Shown here one piece after another: positions 40,883 through 51,800 of a DNA stretch of 64,000 nucleotides (positions within the stretch are counted from its first letter, which is position 1; each line of letters opens with the position of its first letter). Under the pieces are notes generated by a model. It was given only the letters and a program-made list of their open reading frames with translations. It made no database searches and was not told the origin of the DNA. Origin of the DNA: Methanobacteriota archaeon (GTDB lineage Archaea > Thermoplasmatota > Poseidoniia > Poseidoniales > Poseidoniaceae); assembly GCA_002720095.2 (NCBI GenBank), contig PBGP02000005.1, forward strand, positions 3,747 through 67,746, in the 5' to 3' direction. The position numbers and the translations under genes are program-made.

Positions 40883-42022
40883 ATGCAACAAACACCACCA
40901 GGAATGCCAACTCAAGGAATGCCAGCTCCGCCGATGCCAGCCGCACCAATGCCAGCTCCGCCGATGCCAGCTGCACCAATGCCAGCTGCACCAATGCCAA
41001 CTGCACCAATGCCAGCTGCACCAATGCCAGCTGCACCGGTTCAACCAAAACATCAGAGCAGCCCCGAGGTCCGTGAGAGGTTAAAAGCTGTTGGTGCAAT
41101 TTCGCAAGCTCTATCGGCCGAAGTGCAAAAAGTAATTATTGGTAAATCACATGTTATTGATAATGTTATGATTAACATTCTTTCTAATGGGAATTTACTC
41201 TTTGAAGATTATCCTGGTTTAGCTAAAACATTAATGACAAATACCTTTGCTGACGCATTGGGTTGTGATTTCAAGCGTGTGCAATTTACACCAGATTTGC
41301 TTCCAGCAGATATCACTGGAACTAATATTTATGATGCCAAAAAAGGAGAATTTACATTCAAACCTGGACCTTTGTTTTGTAACCTTTTATTAGCTGATGA
41401 AATTAATCGTGCCCCTCCAAAAACACAAGCTGCACTACTTGAAGCAATGCAAGAAAAACAAGTTACAATTGGAACTGTAACACATAAATTACCAGCTCCA
41501 TTTATTGTAATGGCTACTCAAAATCCAGTAGAACAAGAGGGTACATACCCTCTTCCTGAAGCGCAGTTAGATCGTTTCATGTTCAAAATGAGTGTTGGAT
41601 ATCCAGACCGGGCTGATGAAGATGAAATTTTATCAAGGCGGATAACCAGAAAGAAAGATAGTGTTGATGTTCAAGTTATTACAGATCCTCAAAGAGTAAT
41701 TGCTATGCAGCAAGCATGCGAAGACGTTTATCTAGATCCTGCACTAAGAATGTATATGGTAGAACTTGTTTCAAGAACTCGTGAAGATCCAAGAGTGCTA
41801 GTTGGATCATCTCCAAGGGGTTCACAAGCATTATTGAAAACTGCACGTGCTGCTGCCGCAATGAGAGGGAGGGACTTCGTAACTCCTGATGATATTAAAT
41901 CCGTCGCAACTTTAGCTATTTCACATAGAATTATTCTAAAACCAGAACATCAGATAAAAGGTCTTGAACCAAGTGAGGTAGTTCAAACTATCCTTAGAGA
42001 AGTTCCAGTACCGACAGTATAA
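40883..42022 (+). CDS. MoxR-family AAA+ ATPase with N-terminal MPxxP pentapeptide repeat
   Basis: [19 protein letters not shown] Walker A-like, [29 protein letters not shown] Walker [29 protein letters not shown]. Confidence 0.95.
   Translation: MQQTPPGMPTQGMPAPPMPAAPMPAPPMPAAPMPAAPMPTAPMPAAPMPAAPVQPKHQSSPEVRERLKAVGAISQALSAEVQKVIIGKSHVIDNVMINILSNGNLLFEDYPGLAKTLMTNTFADALGCDFKRVQFTPDLLPADITGTNIYDAKKGEFTFKPGPLFCNLLLADEINRAPPKTQAALLEAMQEKQVTIGTVTHKLPAPFIVMATQNPVEQEGTYPLPEAQLDRFMFKMSVGYPDRADEDEILSRRITRKKDSVDVQVITDPQRVIAMQQACEDVYLDPALRMYMVELVSRTREDPRVLVGSSPRGSQALLKTARAAAAMRGRDFVTPDDIKSVATLAISHRIILKPEHQIKGLEPSEVVQTILREVPVPTV
40904..41038 (+). repeat. 15-bp tandem repeat (9 units) encoding MPxxP
   Basis: Consensus ATGCCAGCTGCACCA; encodes [45 protein letters not shown]. 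Confidence 0.97.
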
Positions 42023-42047
42023 TCTTTTGATTTAATGAGGTTTTTGT

Positions 42048-43364
42048 ATGGCATGGAGTCGCAAATCTGCAATGTTTGCGAGTCTTGCTTTAGCAATGTA
42101 TCTTCTGGGCTTAACTCTTAGAAATCAGCAACTAGTATCAGTGGCAGTAGTTATTTTCGTTTTTTTAACATATGCTGCATTATTTAGTGGTCATGCTGAT
42201 GTTGCAGCTAGTGGGAAAAGAGCCAATGAATGGGAAGGAGAAGAGGGTATTGCTTTTTCAAATATTGTAGCAATGAGAAAATTATCCTCTGCAAGACTAT
42301 TTGAAGATGGAGAAGTAAAAATAACGTTGAGGGTACAAAATAAAAGTGCTCTTTCAAAAATTGTAGAAGTTAGAGACAGAGTACCAGAAGTTATGAGAAT
42401 TAAAGAAGGTGCTAACTACATCATCATGGAATTAGGACCTCGAAGAGAGACTTTTATTGAATATACAATTGAAACTCCATTGCGTGGATTTTACACCATA
42501 GGCCCTGTTTCAATAAGAATGCAGGACACATTCGGAATGTTTCACAAGGAAAAAGAAGTTCAAGTTTATGATGATTTTCTGGTTTTTCCAAAAATGGAAG
42601 ATCTTAAAGACACTTTTGTAAAAAGTAAGGTCCCAAAAATTTTTACTGGTGCCGTCAATATTAGACAACCAGGCCCTGGTTCTGAATTCTATTCATTAAG
42701 AGAATATTTCCAAGGAGATGAATTTAGATCGATTAATTGGAAAGCTTATGCAAGATCCGGAAAATTAATGATTAACGAAAGAGAAAGAGACGCTGTAAGT
42801 GACATTATTCTGATTGTAGACAGTAGAGCAGTAGCTGAGACAGGCCCAGTAAGTAGAAATGCTCTTGTATACTCAACCAGAGCAGCAGCAAGTCTTGCTA
42901 AATATTTTTTATCACGTAGAGATTCTGTAGGTTTAGTTGTATATGGTGACGAAATAATAAGCGTTGATAGAGATACTGGAAAGAAACAACTATACGTCTT
43001 ACTAACAAAATTAGCTGGTGCAATGGCAAAGGGCGAAGTTCCTCTACAAGTAGTTGTGAATAGAATTTTACCACATATAAACAAAGGAAGTCCTATTATT
43101 GTTTTATCCAATCTAGAATCTGACCCCACAATAGTTAATGCTCTCAGGGATATGAGAGCAAGAAATTTTGATGTTACTGTACTCTCTCCATCTAGTTTAG
43201 AATTTGAATTTGACGCTAGAAGGTTAGATTCTATAGGATATGAAGTTTTAAAGACTGAGAGAGATGTATTAATCTCCGAACTTCGCTCTCTAGGGGTGTT
43301 TATTTGTGATTGGGAGCCTGATATGTTACTATCAACCGCACTTGCAGGTGCAAGAGGTTTCTGA
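42048..43364 (+). CDS. DUF58 domain protein (MoxR partner)
   Basis: Two N-terminal TMs; GSEFYSLREYFQGDEFRSINWKAYARSGKLMINERE is the DUF58 hallmark; downstream VWA-like DSVGLVVYGDEI. Confidence 0.92.
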   Translation: MAWSRKSAMFASLALAMYLLGLTLRNQQLVSVAVVIFVFLTYAALFSGHADVAASGKRANEWEGEEGIAFSNIVAMRKLSSARLFEDGEVKITLRVQNKSALSKIVEVRDRVPEVMRIKEGANYIIMELGPRRETFIEYTIETPLRGFYTIGPVSIRMQDTFGMFHKEKEVQVYDDFLVFPKMEDLKDTFVKSKVPKIFTGAVNIRQPGPGSEFYSLREYFQGDEFRSINWKAYARSGKLMINERERDAVSDIILIVDSRAVAETGPVSRNALVYSTRAAASLAKYFLSRRDSVGLVVYGDEIISVDRDTGKKQLYVLLTKLAGAMAKGEVPLQVVVNRILPHINKGSPIIVLSNLESDPTIVNALRDMRARNFDVTVLSPSSLEFEFDARRLDSIGYEVLKTERDVLISELRSLGVFICDWEPDMLLSTALAGARGF

Positions 43365-43373
43365 GGTGAAAAA

Positions 43374-44348
43374 ATGGTTACTTCAAACAATCAACCTCAA
43401 ATCCCAAATCAAAATAATTCTACATCCCACCTTTATGATGGAAAAACTGTTCGAGCGGCTGCTCCAAGTAGGAAAAAAGCTGCGGGTTCACTTAAATCTA
43501 GTACAGAAATACCAAAAGATGCCATTCCTGATGTACAAATACCTTCATTTGTAGAGAGTTTACTTGGTGGACCAATTGTGCCAAAAATTAAGTTTTTACC
43601 TCCAGATAAAATTGTAAAAAATCTACAACTATTCTCATATGGAATTTTAATGATTTTAACATTTTTAACATTTTTAACCACTCCATCAAGCGGTACTGTT
43701 TGGCAGAGTATTATTGGTACAGGGGTTATTACTGATTCTATACATTTGATAATTTTAACATCTGCTGGATTGGCTGGGCTCTATTCAATTAAAGTGAGAG
43801 ATCCAAGATGGATGCTTGCTTCTTATCTTTTATTCATCTTTTTCGGACTTCGCTTTGCATCCAGTCAAGTTACTTTAGCTTGGGGTAGTGGGGATGGAGA
43901 CGTTTTTGATTTAGATAAAAATACATGGATGGAAATGTTTTTGGTTGTTTTATATGCTGTAAGTTTAGTTATGTACTTAGAACTAACTAATTCAGTAATT
44001 AGATTTAGTATGCTTGATACCAGCATTAAGACCAATGAAGTTTATGTAATGAACGTCAAAAACATCGTCAAAAAATATTACAAGAGTATAATTATCAATC
44101 CTATTGTTGCAGGCATTCTAGCGACTTTAGTACTCTCTATTAACACAATTATACCTTACTTTATTGGTTGGTTTTCATCTGAAACAGCGTTAAGATTAGA
44201 AAACAGTGTAGAACTAATTAGCGTTTATGGTGTGGCCATAGGTAGTTTAGTTGTATTTGGAATTGTAGGTTTATTATTTGCTATTAATCTCCCATTAAGA
44301 ATCCAAAAATACCGAGAAAAAGAAAAAGTAAAAGAATTAAAATCTTAA
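43374..44348 (+). CDS. multi-pass membrane protein of unknown function (MoxR/DUF58 cluster)
   Basis: Several hydrophobic helices; starts 10 bp after the DUF58 gene. Confidence 0.7.
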   Translation: MVTSNNQPQIPNQNNSTSHLYDGKTVRAAAPSRKKAAGSLKSSTEIPKDAIPDVQIPSFVESLLGGPIVPKIKFLPPDKIVKNLQLFSYGILMILTFLTFLTTPSSGTVWQSIIGTGVITDSIHLIILTSAGLAGLYSIKVRDPRWMLASYLLFIFFGLRFASSQVTLAWGSGDGDVFDLDKNTWMEMFLVVLYAVSLVMYLELTNSVIRFSMLDTSIKTNEVYVMNVKNIVKKYYKSIIINPIVAGILATLVLSINTIIPYFIGWFSSETALRLENSVELISVYGVAIGSLVVFGIVGLLFAINLPLRIQKYREKEKVKELKS

Positions 44349-44352
44349 ACTG

Positions 44353-44541
44353 TTACTCGCTTTCATCGAAAGAAGGAAGTATTAATGATCTAGAACCAGC
44401 ATTTTTACGATGTCTATCCTCTACTATTTGCATTTTATTCCTTACTCTAGTAAATAAAAACCTAAAACCAATATATAGGGCAACGATATTAAATATTAAT
44501 AAAAAGATTTCTGTTGAGCCCCAATTTAGTTCATCAGTCAT
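44353..44541 (-). CDS. small single-TM membrane protein
   Basis: 62 aa; NWGSTEIFLLIFNIVALYIGFRFLF TM followed by a basic tail. Confidence 0.5.
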   Translation of the reverse strand: MTDELNWGSTEIFLLIFNIVALYIGFRFLFTRVRNKMQIVEDRHRKNAGSRSLILPSFDESE

Positions 44542-44550
44542 TTATTGACC

Positions 44551-45639
44551 TCATTTATCTTGATAATGTGTCCAACGGCCAGTTTGCTTATTAAAGAATA
44601 AACCTGCTTTCTTCATCCATTTATTGAATTTAGTTGCTCCAGCTCCTGTTCTCAAGATGAAATCTTCTCGATCTTCTTGTGCTTGAATGTAACCTTTGGC
44701 GCCTAGAGTTTGATCTATCCAATCGTTTATCGACATTAGTCCCGCACTCATTGTACTTGCTTTTGCTGCCTCAGCCATAGCATCTGCGGTCGCACCAGTT
44801 TTTTTGAGATCTCTTTGAATTAACTGTTCAATTGATTCGTAATTAGAAGCTGCTGGCTTAGGAGGAACCGCATCTCTGGGAGACTTCCCCTCAATAATAC
44901 TGATTCTGTTTCCATTAGTATTTCTATTATCTACGACATTAGCTAATTGTGAACTGAAAGTTTCTTCACACTCATAACAAATAAATGACCAATCATCTAA
45001 ATTATCCATATTTCTCGAACTTCTAGGATCTAATTCATCTCCACAATGTGGGCATTCATGTAAAATCATTAAAGGTATTCTTTTTCTTCTAAAATCTACT
45101 AAGTCTTGAGGTAAACCGTCCAATGCTAACAATTCCCAATCTCTGGCAGCTTCCATATTTCTAGTTTCAAATTGATCACGAAGCTTTACTTTTTGATCAT
45201 CTTTCGTCTCGTCATCTAAATTATTTGCAAGTTTTATCAGCAATTCACAGGTTTTCCCCAAACGATTCATAACAATTTTGTCAGCTCGATATTTTTCTAC
45301 CTTCGCTAATTTTAGACGTTCTAATTCTTCTTCTAAATCAGCTAAAATATCTTTTTGTTGTCGTTTAAATCTCTCTTCCTCTATTTTATCCATCTTCTTT
45401 TTATCAGATGTTAGTACTTTGGAAAGATATCTTTGCCTACCTTGACTAGACGGCTCAGCAGAAATGACTGATAATACCGATTCTGCTACCTTTTTCTTTA
45501 AACCATAATTATCAGTTAAAGTTTCAATTGTAATTTTTTTTAAATCACCGATTTTTAAACCCGCGTCTGCTAAAGTCATAGAGGTTGTTTCATCAATCCC
45601 TCTACGTAATAATGCCAAATATGTATCCTTCTTTGCCAT
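44551..45639 (-). CDS. uncharacterised protein with HhH-like N-terminus, coiled coil and CxxC...CxxC zinc ribbon
   Basis: TLADAGLKIGDLKKITIETLTDNYGLKKKVAESVLSVI; CPHCGDELDPRSSRNMDNLDDWSFICYECEETF. Confidence 0.7.
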   Translation of the reverse strand: MAKKDTYLALLRRGIDETTSMTLADAGLKIGDLKKITIETLTDNYGLKKKVAESVLSVISAEPSSQGRQRYLSKVLTSDKKKMDKIEEERFKRQQKDILADLEEELERLKLAKVEKYRADKIVMNRLGKTCELLIKLANNLDDETKDDQKVKLRDQFETRNMEAARDWELLALDGLPQDLVDFRRKRIPLMILHECPHCGDELDPRSSRNMDNLDDWSFICYECEETFSSQLANVVDNRNTNGNRISIIEGKSPRDAVPPKPAASNYESIEQLIQRDLKKTGATADAMAEAAKASTMSAGLMSINDWIDQTLGAKGYIQAQEDREDFILRTGAGATKFNKWMKKAGLFFNKQTGRWTHYQDK

Positions 45640-45683
45640 GGCTTAACCCCTCCCCCTTAACAAGCCCAAAAGTCATTCATATG

Positions 45684-46625
45684 TTAAGTCGATGTTTGAT
45701 AAAAATTTTTAAAATGGTCAATTTGGGCCGAAAATTCTATCCAATCCATCAATGAAAGTTCTTCTGGACGACAGTCAGAAAAAAATTCTCTCATTGATAA
45801 AAATGCATTATTAATTATTTTTTCCCAATCTTTAGGGTTGAATCCATGTCTAATTTTTAATTTAGTTGGCTGCCTTCTTAGAGTGTTGCGTAATTTTTTT
45901 CTACGTTGATTAAAACTAGTAAATGATATTGCCTTGATTAGCCTTACAGATGGCGTCTTGAGATTCTTACTTTTAAGGAATGATTTGACTTTTTCAGAAT
46001 TTAGTAAATCTCTTCTCTTTAGATGAACTAACCTACTATGTACTTTTGGTTGAGGCATGAAACTAGATGGTGGAATTTTTATTCCTAGTGTAATGTCCCA
46101 ATCTAATGAAACAGATATCCATAATGGGCCTCTGTTTGAAATAAATTTCCCAACATAGATTCTTTGTGCAAACTCTTCTTGAAACATAAAAATACAATTT
46201 TTTAAGTTATTATCATTGTAAACTATATGAGAAATTTTTTCTAATAAAGGACTAGAAATTTGATAAGGAATATTCGCAATAATATCAGTAATTCCATTAG
46301 GCCACTTCAAATCTAAAACATCACCATTAATTAATTCTAAATTCCCGGATTCTATTTCTTTTCTAAAAATTTGGGATATATGTTTACAAACTAAATTATC
46401 AATTTCAACTCCAACCACCTTATTTTCTGATTCGAGTAACTTTTGAGTTAATGCACCAGGACCTAACCCTATTTCTAAGATTTTACAGTTGTTTTTTTTT
46501 TCTAATTGTGCTAGTTCATATATTGAGTTAATGACTTTATCATCTATTATAAAGTTCTGTCCGAGCGACCTTTTTGGAGATGATGAAGCTAAAAAAATCT
46601 CAGCTAATTGTCTAGATGTGTACAC
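45684..46625 (-). CDS. ksgA: 16S rRNA adenine dimethyltransferase (KsgA/Dim1)
   Basis: SLGQNFIIDDKVINSIYELA, ILEIGLGPGALTQKLLE, VVGVEID, DIIANIPYQISSPLLEK. Confidence 0.95.
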   Translation of the reverse strand: MYTSRQLAEIFLASSSPKRSLGQNFIIDDKVINSIYELAQLEKKNNCKILEIGLGPGALTQKLLESENKVVGVEIDNLVCKHISQIFRKEIESGNLELINGDVLDLKWPNGITDIIANIPYQISSPLLEKISHIVYNDNNLKNCIFMFQEEFAQRIYVGKFISNRGPLWISVSLDWDITLGIKIPPSSFMPQPKVHSRLVHLKRRDLLNSEKVKSFLKSKNLKTPSVRLIKAISFTSFNQRRKKLRNTLRRQPTKLKIRHGFNPKDWEKIINNAFLSMREFFSDCRPEELSLMDWIEFSAQIDHFKNFYQTST

Positions 46626-46630
46626 GTTTC

Positions 46631-46996
46631 TCAGACTGCACCAATATTCTGCTTAACAATATCTAAGATCATCTCTATTTCAGTGGATTCTAGGGAAATT
46701 CTTCGACTTGCAAGTATAGCTCTAACTTCATTAGTGTTGAGTGGCATAACTTCGGCTAATTTCGCTGCTATTTCAGGATATTTAGAAATACTTTCAATTT
46801 CTAAAAAAAGATTTAACATATCTTGAAATACTTGGGATTGTGTTTTATACCCATTACGTAAATCACTTGCAGACCACTCTGCATGTTGTAATGCCATTTT
46901 TTGTTCGTATGTCAAAAACCCTCTGCGACTTTGTGTCTCAATTAAGGCGTCTCTGACAAGTGCATAATCAATATAATCATCTACCATAATACTCAC
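46631..46996 (-). CDS. rpoF: DNA-directed RNA polymerase subunit F (Rpb4)
   Basis: LTYEQKMALQHAEW... and the C-terminal MPLNTNEVRAILASRRISLESTEIEMILDIV HRDC-like Rpb4 motif; adjacent to L21e and KsgA. Confidence 0.85.
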   Translation of the reverse strand: MSIMVDDYIDYALVRDALIETQSRRGFLTYEQKMALQHAEWSASDLRNGYKTQSQVFQDMLNLFLEIESISKYPEIAAKLAEVMPLNTNEVRAILASRRISLESTEIEMILDIVKQNIGAV

Positions 46997-46999
46997 ATC

Positions 47000-47290
47000 T
47001 TATTTAACATGTCGAAGGTGTTCGGGCCGAGCGACCACTGTCTTAGTTTTGTTCCCATCTTTGACGGTTACTACCCAAGCAGAACCTTGTTTTCCCGAAA
47101 TCTTGCCAGTTTTACCTTGAAATCTACGGTTAGGCATTCCTTTTTGTTGCCCTCCATCTATGACAATAGCTACATTATCTCCTTGTTCATATTGATGAAT
47201 TACTCTTGAGATATTAAGTCTGCTTCGCTCTGATTTACTACGACTGGCAATAAACCTTGTACCCTGACGCTGCCCCTTAGATTTCTTCAT
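47000..47290 (-). CDS. rpl21e: 50S ribosomal protein L21e
   Basis: GDNVAIVIDGGQQKGMPNRRFQGKTGKISGKQGSAWVVTVKDGNKTKTVVARPEHL; start set at ATG 47290 downstream of a purine-rich RBS. Confidence 0.93.
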   Translation of the reverse strand: MKKSKGQRQGTRFIASRSKSERSRLNISRVIHQYEQGDNVAIVIDGGQQKGMPNRRFQGKTGKISGKQGSAWVVTVKDGNKTKTVVARPEHLRHVK

Positions 47291-47355
47291 GTAATCTCCC
47301 CTCTCCATAAACTGGTGCATCGTTGCCACCAGCCCACCTATAATAAGTCAATCGC

Positions 47356-48762
47356 CTAATTCGAATGTATGTCAAGTACATCCAACCATTCTACTTTGCA
47401 CTCTAAATCGAGTAAACCCGCAACAGAAGGAATAGTTCTACCATTGTCAGACGTCACCAATTCCTTGATGTAAGTTCCAGACTGGGCCTTTAATTTAAAT
47501 TCTACTGTATCTTCGTTAACCATTATGTCGTATAAATCTACAACCTTGCGCTTTCTTATCTTATCTGCTCTACGGTGAGATACTCTTTCAGGTGTTCTTT
47601 GACTAAGTTCAACGCCACTGAGCTCTGAAATTTTGCTAATTATTTCTTCATCTGATAATGGGTAATCAATTTCATTATTTTCTTCATCCGTTTCTTTAAT
47701 CAATTTAAAACAAATGTGATAAGACTTGTCAGCAGCTGCATCTTTAACTCTAACCACCTCTGATTTGTTTGAAATTCTAAGTGGTTTGATTACAATTTTT
47801 CCTGACGCTTTTTTGTTGACTAATTCTGTCAGCCCTAGTAAATCTGCATTTCTCTTTTTTGGATTTTTTAATTCTATGACAGTAGGTCGTCCATCTCCAA
47901 GACAACGAACATCAATATCTTCGCGTCCCATTGAGTGAGTAGAATGTGAATCTGCTGAAAAAATGTCTAACATTGGGTCTGCAATTAATGACTGTACGGA
48001 TTCTGCGTACTGTAGACCTGTCTCATTACATTTCTCACAACCTCTTCCTTTACAGGTTCTACAATTCCAATGTGTCTGTGGTAGGCCTCTTTCAAATTTA
48101 CAATATCTAGTGTACAAATATAATGATCGGCAATCGATTTTTACAGACAGTGTCAAACAATCTATGAGAACTAGAATTTCTGGATTTTTATTTACAATCT
48201 CAATCCCATTTATTGAAATTCTTAATAGTTTAGATAGTTCAGATGACAAACCTTGTTTTAAACTTAAACTGTTTCTTGCCCCATAACTATTACGAATTAA
48301 TTCCTCAGAATTAACCAAGTCTCCTGGTAATTGAAATCCTAATTGTAATGTAGAAAATTCGTATCCATCTAAAGCCGATATTAATCTTGAAGATATTAAT
48401 TCAATTTCTGAGAATAAGTCTTCACACAAAGGGCAACATTCTTGTTCAACCTCTTTACAAATTTTTTGATTTTTTAGAATATTTTTTCTAATTTCCTGAC
48501 CAGCTTCTTCTGTCGATTTATTTAATAGAGAAACTCCTCCAATTCTACCCAAACAATAATCGCAACATCCTAATTTGATTAAGTGTAATTGACCACTACC
48601 AGACGGTGCGGGAGTTATTTCATAATTTTCCTCCATGTAATCTAAAGCTTCGTTATCAACCACAGCTCCATGAAATTCATCTACTTCCCAATTATTAGAT
48701 TCACTGCCATATTGTGCTGAAGAATAATTTGTCCAATCATCATCTTTGTCACTTTCTGCCAA
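47356..48762 (-). CDS. pus10: tRNA pseudouridine synthase Pus10
   Basis: CCDYCLGRIGG, CRTCKGRGCEKCNETG, DVRCLGDGRPTVIELKNPKKR, SGTYIKELVTSDNGRTIPSVAGLL. Confidence 0.9.
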   Translation of the reverse strand: MAESDKDDDWTNYSSAQYGSESNNWEVDEFHGAVVDNEALDYMEENYEITPAPSGSGQLHLIKLGCCDYCLGRIGGVSLLNKSTEEAGQEIRKNILKNQKICKEVEQECCPLCEDLFSEIELISSRLISALDGYEFSTLQLGFQLPGDLVNSEELIRNSYGARNSLSLKQGLSSELSKLLRISINGIEIVNKNPEILVLIDCLTLSVKIDCRSLYLYTRYCKFERGLPQTHWNCRTCKGRGCEKCNETGLQYAESVQSLIADPMLDIFSADSHSTHSMGREDIDVRCLGDGRPTVIELKNPKKRNADLLGLTELVNKKASGKIVIKPLRISNKSEVVRVKDAAADKSYHICFKLIKETDEENNEIDYPLSDEEIISKISELSGVELSQRTPERVSHRRADKIRKRKVVDLYDIMVNEDTVEFKLKAQSGTYIKELVTSDNGRTIPSVAGLLDLECKVEWLDVLDIHSN

Positions 48763-48848
48763 AATCTACACCAACTGTTATTGTCGGGTGAACCCACACA
48801 AGAACATGTTTGGTAGAACAAATATCTATTAATGATTTCCAGCATGAA

Positions 48849-51800
48849 TTATTCTTCTTCATGATATCTGTCTAAGAGACAAATCGCGGAGGTAGTAATT
48901 ATTAATGCTGCAATTAATGATAATCCAATCATTGCTGCAGAATAAAACCCAAATAAATTAAACACGCCCATGGGAGATAAAGTAATTACAAGAAAGCCCA
49001 TAATATCAGACGCTGCAGCTCCAAATAATGCAATTCCAGATGTGCTAGAAACATTCTGTAGACTAATTGATGTAGATTTATTTTTATTTTTCTGTTTTTC
49101 TTCTCTATAGCGTTCGGTAACATGAATGCAGTAGTCTATACCCACTCCAAGTGATAATGACGAAATTACCAAGGTAATTACATTTAAACTATCACCCATC
49201 AAATAAATGAAACCATATAACCAAATAACTACTAAGACAATGGGTATTGTTGTTAGTAGTGACTGCTTAAACGAACGAAATCCTATCCACAATGAACCTA
49301 ATACTAAAAATATCCCAAATAATAAGGATTTCTGAAATTCTCCTTCAAATTTCTCTGAAGCAACTGCTCTAGAAACTGGTTCTCCACATGGAATAACCCA
49401 GCTCACTGGATAATCGGGATCTAAATATGTAGCTTCTAGACTTGATTGATCTCCTCCAAGTCTACTGAGATTTGTGAAAGGACTAGAATCTCTCATTAAC
49501 TCATCAAGAAATAAGCCGACTGCTGGAAAATTCTCTGCTTGCCTTATTCCATACCTCATGACCATGTGAGTGAATTTTGGCTCGATTCCATTTGTAGTTA
49601 ACCAAGGTCTAGTTGGATCAATTTCATCATTGGTGTAGATATACAATTCTACAACTGATTTTGGTATTGAAGCACCTTGTAAGTGTGTCGCACTACTTTC
49701 GGGTACTCCGTAAACATAAGCAAAACCAAAGAAAAACGCTAAACACCCCCTGTCTCTAAAATCAGGATAATTAAAATTCAATAAACTAGGATTACTTGCA
49801 ATTTGTAGTGGATCTAGTTCCATCTCTTTAGGTAATAATTTTTGTAAAAAACTAAGACCACTTTCATCTGATAGATTTAAACTAGAGCAACCCACTCCAT
49901 TTTCTTCAGCACTAGTATTCCAACCAACATTTTCAAACGGGGTTATGTTAAACAACATTGATGCTAACGTACCAACTACAATTTCATCAATTGCATTTAA
50001 GTCCGAGTTATTATTGGCATCTTTTGAAATTTTATCTGCGATTTCTCCATCCGGCCCCATAACATCAATATTCTCTCTAAATTCAGGTATTCCACCTAAT
50101 ACCTTGGGATTTAACATATCTCCTTCAATGAGTAATGCTGCTTGCTCTCCTTCTGTTGGAAATCTATCAAGAACTATTCCAACTCCAACAGAAAAATCTG
50201 CTTGTGGGTCTAACATATCATCAACCTCGAAATCTCCTTCTAGAGACATCATTCCGAACAAAGAAGGAATTGTTATTAATAAAGCCAAAATCAAGATCAC
50301 CAATGATTTCTTACCCTCTGTAACGAATTTTGTAAATTTCTTTAACAGATCCCCAATTCCGTCACTACTGAGCTTTCTTTCAGGAATTAATTTTTCTCTA
50401 CTGTCTAGATACTGATCGATACTTAGTCTGACTAACGGCACCCAAATTCCAGTCAAAATAAATGCTGCAAATACGCCAGCAGCGGCTTCGATTCCGAAAC
50501 TTCTTAGTGCTGGAATATCTGAAATTAAATTTGAACCAAAAGCAACTATTGTAGTTAAAGAAGTTAACAAAATTGCTCTACCAACTCTATCCAAGGTTAT
50601 TTGTGTGGAAGTAAAGATGTCTTTTGAATTTCTTCTTTCCTCTTTGTACCTGTGAAGTACGTGCAACGAATCGTCAATACCTAGAGCAATAATTAGTATT
50701 GGTAATAAATTAGAGAATTGTGACCTAAATATCAATGATAAGCCAAACAAGTTTCCAATGGATGATATCCAACCAATAAACCCTTGCATCCAAACCAACG
50801 ATAGACCCAATGCAAACATTACTAACATTACATCAGTATATCTTCTGAGTGAAATCCATAAAAAAATACTAATAATCAGGAGCATTAAAATTATCAAACC
50901 GATGCTCGATTGCATTTCACGATTCACTTCAACATTTATTCCTGTTGGGCCTAATAATAACGATACAGTTGAATTATCAGTTTTTCTAATCTCTCCTTCT
51001 AAAGCTAAAAGAGTCCATTCAAATGCACATGGACTACCCTCCTCGGATAATAATTTACACTCCTCTGCAGTATATTTCGGGGGATTAATAATCAACTCAC
51101 CATCGTTTAGTAAATATCCACCGATACTAATTTTTCCATCTATTAACCCAAGGCTTTTTTCTTGATGTGCGTCCTTCCAAATAAATGTCCATCCATCATC
51201 TTCTAAAGATATCTTGTCTAAATGTACCAAAACCCAAGTAGAACTAGCGGTCCATCTACCTTTGACTAAAAAATCTTTATTTGTTATGTCACCATCCAAA
51301 GGCCCAAAAACGTTTGAAGTGCTATCCTGTACAAATGTCCTATCGCTTGATAACCAACGAATAAAGTTTCCATTAGAATTTAGAATGATTCTATTAACTG
51401 CCAAATCTATGTGCGCTTGAGTTAAATTCAAATCATCAAATTTTAAACATTCTAAATCACCACAATTTGTCCAGTTAGTAGCAGGAGGAATCAAGTTACC
51501 ATAGATGTCTATCGTAGGGTTAGTCATGTAACTATCACCATTCATAAATGTCCTAAGATGGTTAGGAATTGAAAGAATACCATCACTTTGTGAACCAACT
51601 ACATCATTGACCATTGGAGTTATATAATCTGCGATTAGGTTAAGTTCAATAACATCTGATTTTAATGATATTTCTCTTAAAACAGTTAGATTTAGTATTC
51701 CTCCTTTAGGTTCTTTAATTCCATTGTTTGGGTCAAACGGTAAAATTTCCTCAGACTGAGGTAATTTACTGTAATCAAAATTTCCGTTTTCTAAAACTCT

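Noticed and set aside
40794-41099. Long antisense ORFs (101 aa and 73 aa) over the MoxR 5' region
   Set aside because: Artefact of the 15-bp tandem repeat, which keeps several frames open ([10 protein letters not shown]..., [10 protein letters not shown]...); the sense MoxR ORF is well supported.
49945-51165. Several plus-strand ORFs (156, 62, 135 aa) opposite the RND exporter
   Set aside because: Antisense to a clear MMPL/RND gene; no motifs.
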